A stretch of DNA of 9,006 bases. It comes from Bacteroidales bacterium UBA1195. Its GTDB lineage: Bacteria; Bacteroidota; Bacteroidia; Bacteroidales; WCHB1-69. This document shows positions 6,332 to 9,006 of this stretch, one piece after another (the stretch's first letter is position 1; every line of letters begins with the position of its first letter). The notes below the pieces were generated by a model, which had not been told where the DNA came from, ran no database searches, and saw only the letters and a program-made list of their open reading frames with translations. The stretch is taken from contig DBYD01000005.1 in the NCBI GenBank assembly GCA_002309855.1, forward strand, positions 1-9,006. Reading direction: 5' to 3'. Position numbers and translations under genes: made by a program.

Positions 6332-6955
6332 ATGGAATTGTCCAAGGAATCGGCAAAACGGATACAGCGTGACAACCAACTGGTTGACGAAGCGCTGAAC
6401 CATGGTGACCAAAGGGCCTACACCGCCCTGATGGAGAGTCACAAGGATTCCCTATACTACATGATCTTCAAAATGGTGAACAACCCATACGAAGCGGAGG
6501 ACCTCACCATCGAAGCCTTCGGCAAGGCATTCCGCAACCTCTCCGAGTTCAGCAAGAACTACGCCTTCAGCACATGGCTCTACACAATAGCCGCAAACAA
6601 CTGCATCGACTATCTCCGGCGCAAAAGGCTCAAATATGTGCTGATGGACGAGACATACGAAACCAGCGACGGCATCCGCCAGCCCTACACCAACATTCCG
6701 GACGGGATGCTCTCCCCGGAGGAGAAACTCTGCAAGAAGGAGGGTGAGATGCTGCTGCGGCAATATGTCGGGATGCTGAAACAGGAATACCGCGAACTGG
6801 TGGAGATGCGCTATTTCCAGGAGCTCTCCTACGAAGAGATGTCCGAACGGCTGCAAATCCCATTGGGTACGGTCAAAAGCCGGCTGTTCAAGGCAAAGGA
6901 CAAACTGCAGGAAATATTACAAGAGCAACAACGCAAAGAAAAAACCTTAGGATAA
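6332..6955 (+). CDS. RNA polymerase sigma factor, ECF (sigma-70 family) type
   Basis: The protein has 207 residues, typical for an ECF sigma factor with only regions 2 and 4. Region 2 spans about 20-100: the core-binding part YYMIFKMVNNPYEAEDLTIEAF (42-63) is followed by FSTWLYTIAANNCIDYLRRKR (79-99), the -10 recognition helix. A linker of about 35 residues (NIPDGMLSPEEKL) leads into region 4 (about 140-195), with the helix-turn-helix LSYEEMSERLQIPLGTVKSRLFKAKDKL at 165-192 for -35-type contact. No membrane segment and no adjacent FecR-like or zinc-binding anti-sigma gene is seen. The stop TAA is directly followed by the ATG of the OmpA-lipoprotein gene, so the two are almost certainly co-transcribed and coupled. 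This suggests, without proof, a role in envelope homeostasis. Its target promoters cannot be read from here. Confidence 0.93.
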   Translation: MELSKESAKRIQRDNQLVDEALNHGDQRAYTALMESHKDSLYYMIFKMVNNPYEAEDLTIEAFGKAFRNLSEFSKNYAFSTWLYTIAANNCIDYLRRKRLKYVLMDETYETSDGIRQPYTNIPDGMLSPEEKLCKKEGEMLLRQYVGMLKQEYRELVEMRYFQELSYEEMSERLQIPLGTVKSRLFKAKDKLQEILQEQQRKEKTLG

Positions 6956-7981
6956 ATGAAAAAACTTCTCCTTTTACTCACAATCGGCGGAAGCATCGTG
7001 ATGGCTTCCTGCGTAAGCAAACAGAAGTACATGGACAGTCAGGACCAGCTCTCAAACTGCACCAAGGAGCGCAAGGCCCTACAGACAAAAGTGCTGAACC
7101 TTGAAAATGCCAACAAGGAACTGACAGCGGCCAACACAAACATGAGCCAGAGACTGGCGCGGCTGGAAAAGGACACACTCGCCTACGGACACCGGTATGC
7201 AGAACTGTCCAGAGACTACAACAACGTGAAAAAGAGTTTCAACGACCTGACAGAATCCTACAAGAAGCTGGATGCCACCAACAAGAAGGAATCGGCAATT
7301 ATCCTGAAAAACATACAGGATCTGCAACTGAGCCTTGAAAACAAGGAGAAGGAGCTCAGCCAGAAGGAGGCGCGTTTCCGCGACCTCTCCGATTCCCTGC
7401 AGGTGATGTCGGACTCCCTGACCCAAAAGAGCATCGACCTGGAGCGTCAGCAGAAGCGGCTGGCCGAACTGCAGGCCATTCTGGACAAGAAGGATGAGGA
7501 TGTGAAGGCATTGAAGGAAAAGATCAAGCAGGCACTGCAAGGGTTTGACGGCAGCGGCCTGACAGTTTTTGAAAAGAATGGGAAAGTCTATGTATCCATG
7601 GAGGAGAAACTGCTCTTCGCCTCCGGCAGCTTCCAGATTGACCAGCGCGGCCAGGAGGCCCTGAAAAAACTGGCCGGAGTGCTTGCAATGGATCCGGACA
7701 TCAACATCAGCATTGAGGGACATACCGACAACGTGCCGTACAAAAGCGCCTCCACCGCACAAATCAAGGACAACTGGGATCTGAGCGTCATGCGCGCCAC
7801 CACCGTGGTCAAGACGCTCCTTGCGTCGGGCAACATTGACCCGCAGCGGCTCACCGCCTGCGGCAAGGGCGAATATGTGCCGCTGGACCAGGCCGACACC
7901 AAGGAGGCGCGGGCCAAGAACCGCCGTACGGAAATCATCCTCACACCGAAACTGGACGCGCTGTTTGAAATCCTCGAATAA
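6956..7981 (+). CDS. OmpA-family peptidoglycan-binding lipoprotein with long coiled coil
   Basis: The protein has 341 residues. The N-terminus MKKLLLLLTIGGSIVMASC has a basic start, hydrophobic core and lipobox-like MAS-Cys19, so it is probably lipidated and outer-membrane bound. Residues about 22-195 are strongly helical, rich in Glu, Lys, Gln and Leu with heptad-like spacing (for example TKVLNLENANKELTAAN and KRLAELQAILDKKDEDVKAL), predicting a long coiled coil. Residues about 215-330 are an OmpA C-terminal domain: LLFASGSFQIDQRGQEAL, ISIEGHTDNVPY (251-262), KDNWDLSVMRA (271-281) and AKNRRTEIIL (320-329). Asp272 and Arg323/324 stand where the diaminopimelate-binding Asp and Arg of OmpA/Pal lie. 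The likely role is to bridge outer membrane and peptidoglycan across the periplasm. The gene starts at the base after the sigma-factor stop, and xerD follows after four bases. Confidence 0.92.
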   Translation: MKKLLLLLTIGGSIVMASCVSKQKYMDSQDQLSNCTKERKALQTKVLNLENANKELTAANTNMSQRLARLEKDTLAYGHRYAELSRDYNNVKKSFNDLTESYKKLDATNKKESAIILKNIQDLQLSLENKEKELSQKEARFRDLSDSLQVMSDSLTQKSIDLERQQKRLAELQAILDKKDEDVKALKEKIKQALQGFDGSGLTVFEKNGKVYVSMEEKLLFASGSFQIDQRGQEALKKLAGVLAMDPDINISIEGHTDNVPYKSASTAQIKDNWDLSVMRATTVVKTLLASGNIDPQRLTACGKGEYVPLDQADTKEARAKNRRTEIILTPKLDALFEILE

Positions 7982-7985
7982 CAGG

Positions 7986-8900
7986 ATGGAACAGGAATCG
8001 GCACTGGACGGTTTCGGACACTACCTGCGGATTTCACGCTCACTCTCCGCAAAGACGGAGGCGGCATACCGGCATGATGTCACTATGCTGTTGCAATACC
8101 TTGAAGATTACCGCCCTGACCTTACACTTGAAAAAGTGGATGCGGAAACGCTGCGCGATTTCCTTCAGACGCAGCAGGGGCTTAAAGCCACTTCGCAGGC
8201 AAGGCTGGTCTCCGGGCTGCGCACATTCTACCGCTACCTGCTGATGGAGGAGCGCATTGACGAAAATCCGCTGGATTATATCGACTCCCCGAAACTTCAC
8301 CGAAAACTGCCGCAAGTACTCTCCTTTCAAGAAATTGAGGCAATTGAAAAGAGTTTCGACCTGAGCAAACCTGAAAACTTCCGGAACAAGACCATAATCG
8401 AACTGATGTATTCCTGCGGGCTGCGGGTTTCGGAGGTGGTGTCGCTGCCCCTCTCCGCGCTGCACCTTGACGAGGGCTTCATCAGCGTTATAGGCAAGGG
8501 GGACAAGGAGCGGCTGGTGCCTGTCGGGAAATATGCCACAAACCTGCTACGGCTCTACATTGATGGGAGCCGTCCGCTGCTGCATCCGAAACCGAAAAGC
8601 CGCAACCTTCTTTTTTTGAACCGGAGAGGGAACCGGCTTACCCGCGAGATGGTCTACATCATTGTCAAACAGGCGGCGGCAGCAGCCGGCATCAGCAAGC
8701 CGGTAAGCCCGCACTCATTCCGCCACGCCTTCGCCACACACCTGGTGGAGGGCGGCGCCGATTTGCGCTCGGTACAGGAGATGCTCGGACATAAAAACAT
8801 CACCACAACTGAAATTTATACCCACCTTGACCGCAGCTTTCTGGAAAAAACAATCCGGAACTATCATCCGAGATATAAGAAGAGAGATGATAATCAATAG
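7986..8900 (+). CDS. xerD: Site-specific tyrosine recombinase XerD
   Basis: The protein has 304 residues, the standard XerC/XerD length. The N-terminal SAM-like DNA-binding domain covers about 1-100 (LSAKTEAAYRHDV, SQARLVSGLRTFYRYLL) and the catalytic domain about 110-295. All catalytic residues are visible: Arg147 (SCGLRVSE), Lys171 (GKGDKERLVPV), His243 and Arg246 (HSFRHAFATHL), His269 (MLGHKNITTTEIYTH) and the nucleophile Tyr278. With its partner recombinase and FtsK it would resolve chromosome dimers at dif during division. XerD is preferred over XerC because of the GADLRSVQEMLGHKNITTTEIYTH region, but the two are close paralogues. The ATG at 7986 is four bases after the OmpA-lipoprotein stop and gives the usual N-terminus; the frame runs on upstream only as a shadow of that gene. 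Confidence 0.93.
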   Translation: MEQESALDGFGHYLRISRSLSAKTEAAYRHDVTMLLQYLEDYRPDLTLEKVDAETLRDFLQTQQGLKATSQARLVSGLRTFYRYLLMEERIDENPLDYIDSPKLHRKLPQVLSFQEIEAIEKSFDLSKPENFRNKTIIELMYSCGLRVSEVVSLPLSALHLDEGFISVIGKGDKERLVPVGKYATNLLRLYIDGSRPLLHPKPKSRNLLFLNRRGNRLTREMVYIIVKQAAAAAGISKPVSPHSFRHAFATHLVEGGADLRSVQEMLGHKNITTTEIYTHLDRSFLEKTIRNYHPRYKKRDDNQ

Positions 8901-8955
8901 TATAGGCTTTTCAAAAAAAAATATTGAATTTATATAAACATATTTGAAAATTGGC

Positions 8956-8963
8956 TACTTTTG
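8956..8963 (+). promoter_or_regulatory. Bacteroidetes-type -7 box (TACTTTTG) for the tRNA
   Basis: TACTTTTG is an exact match to TAnnTTTG and is followed by CAGC, 20 bases before the tRNA 5' end. The upstream stretch is very AT-rich; the nearest TTG motifs (8924-8926 and 8944-8946) are at non-standard distances, so the -33 element is weak or absent. The 83 bases from the xerD stop to the tRNA hold nothing else recognisable. Confidence 0.5.
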
Positions 8964-8983
8964 CAGCCTGAAACCTTGACGGC

Positions 8984-9006
8984 GTTTCAGTAGCTCAGCA
9001 GGTAGA
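8984..9006 (+). tRNA. 5' end of a tRNA gene (cut by window edge)
   Basis: The sequence fits the first 23 bases of a canonical tRNA: a 7-base acceptor strand GTTTCAG (8984-8990), TA at positions 8-9, the D-stem GCTC, and a D-loop AGCAGGTA with the invariant GG, then GA. The anticodon is beyond the edge, so the amino acid is unknown. A -7 promoter box lies 20 bases upstream. Confidence 0.75.

Noticed and set aside
7079..7762. 227-codon minus-strand frame opposite the OmpA lipoprotein
   Set aside because: Its Leu/Gln/Val-rich sequence is the antisense of a coiled-coil coding region; no family features.
7986..9006. Tyrosine recombinase next to a tRNA as the edge of an integrated element
   Set aside because: The protein has canonical XerD length and motifs, sits in a tight operon with housekeeping-like genes, and no tRNA 3'-end duplication (att) is visible; the tRNA is also cut by the edge.

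Overview
The window looks like chromosomal DNA of a member of the Bacteroidota, most likely Bacteroidales. The evidence is: secreted proteins with a type IX secretion (T9SS) C-terminal sorting domain, a BspA-like leucine-rich-repeat protein, an OmpA-type lipoprotein, promoter boxes of the Bacteroidetes TAnnTTTG type, AT-rich start-codon contexts without clear Shine-Dalgarno sequences, and a Tgt whose zinc-site cysteines are replaced. The species cannot be named from the sequence.

Layout. Positions 1-6109 are read leftwards (minus strand). From right to left they hold a beta-helix surface protein (6109-4988), a BspA-like LRR protein with a T9SS tail 19 bases downstream (4968-3166), a perfect 40-base palindrome that contains the stop codon of the LRR gene (3131-3170), tgt (3031-1901), lpxB overlapping tgt by four bases (1904-798), and the first 236 codons of a secreted Cys-rich protein that runs off the left edge (710-1). 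From 6332 rightwards (plus strand) come an ECF-type sigma factor, an OmpA-family lipoprotein whose ATG directly follows the sigma stop, xerD four bases further on, and the 5' end of a tRNA cut by the right edge. The two halves diverge from an AT-rich 222-base region (6110-6331).

How the genes fit together. Most products concern the cell envelope: lpxB makes lipid A, the OmpA lipoprotein ties the outer membrane to peptidoglycan, and three proteins are exported to the surface or outside. The sigma factor is packed against the OmpA gene and probably shares its transcript. tgt and xerD are housekeeping genes for tRNA modification and chromosome dimer resolution.

No defence system, CRISPR array, complete insertion sequence or obviously new enzyme system is visible. 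The points most worth a second look are the palindrome, which resembles a REP-type dispersed repeat, and a sharp base-composition break inside the LRR gene that falls at a domain boundary.
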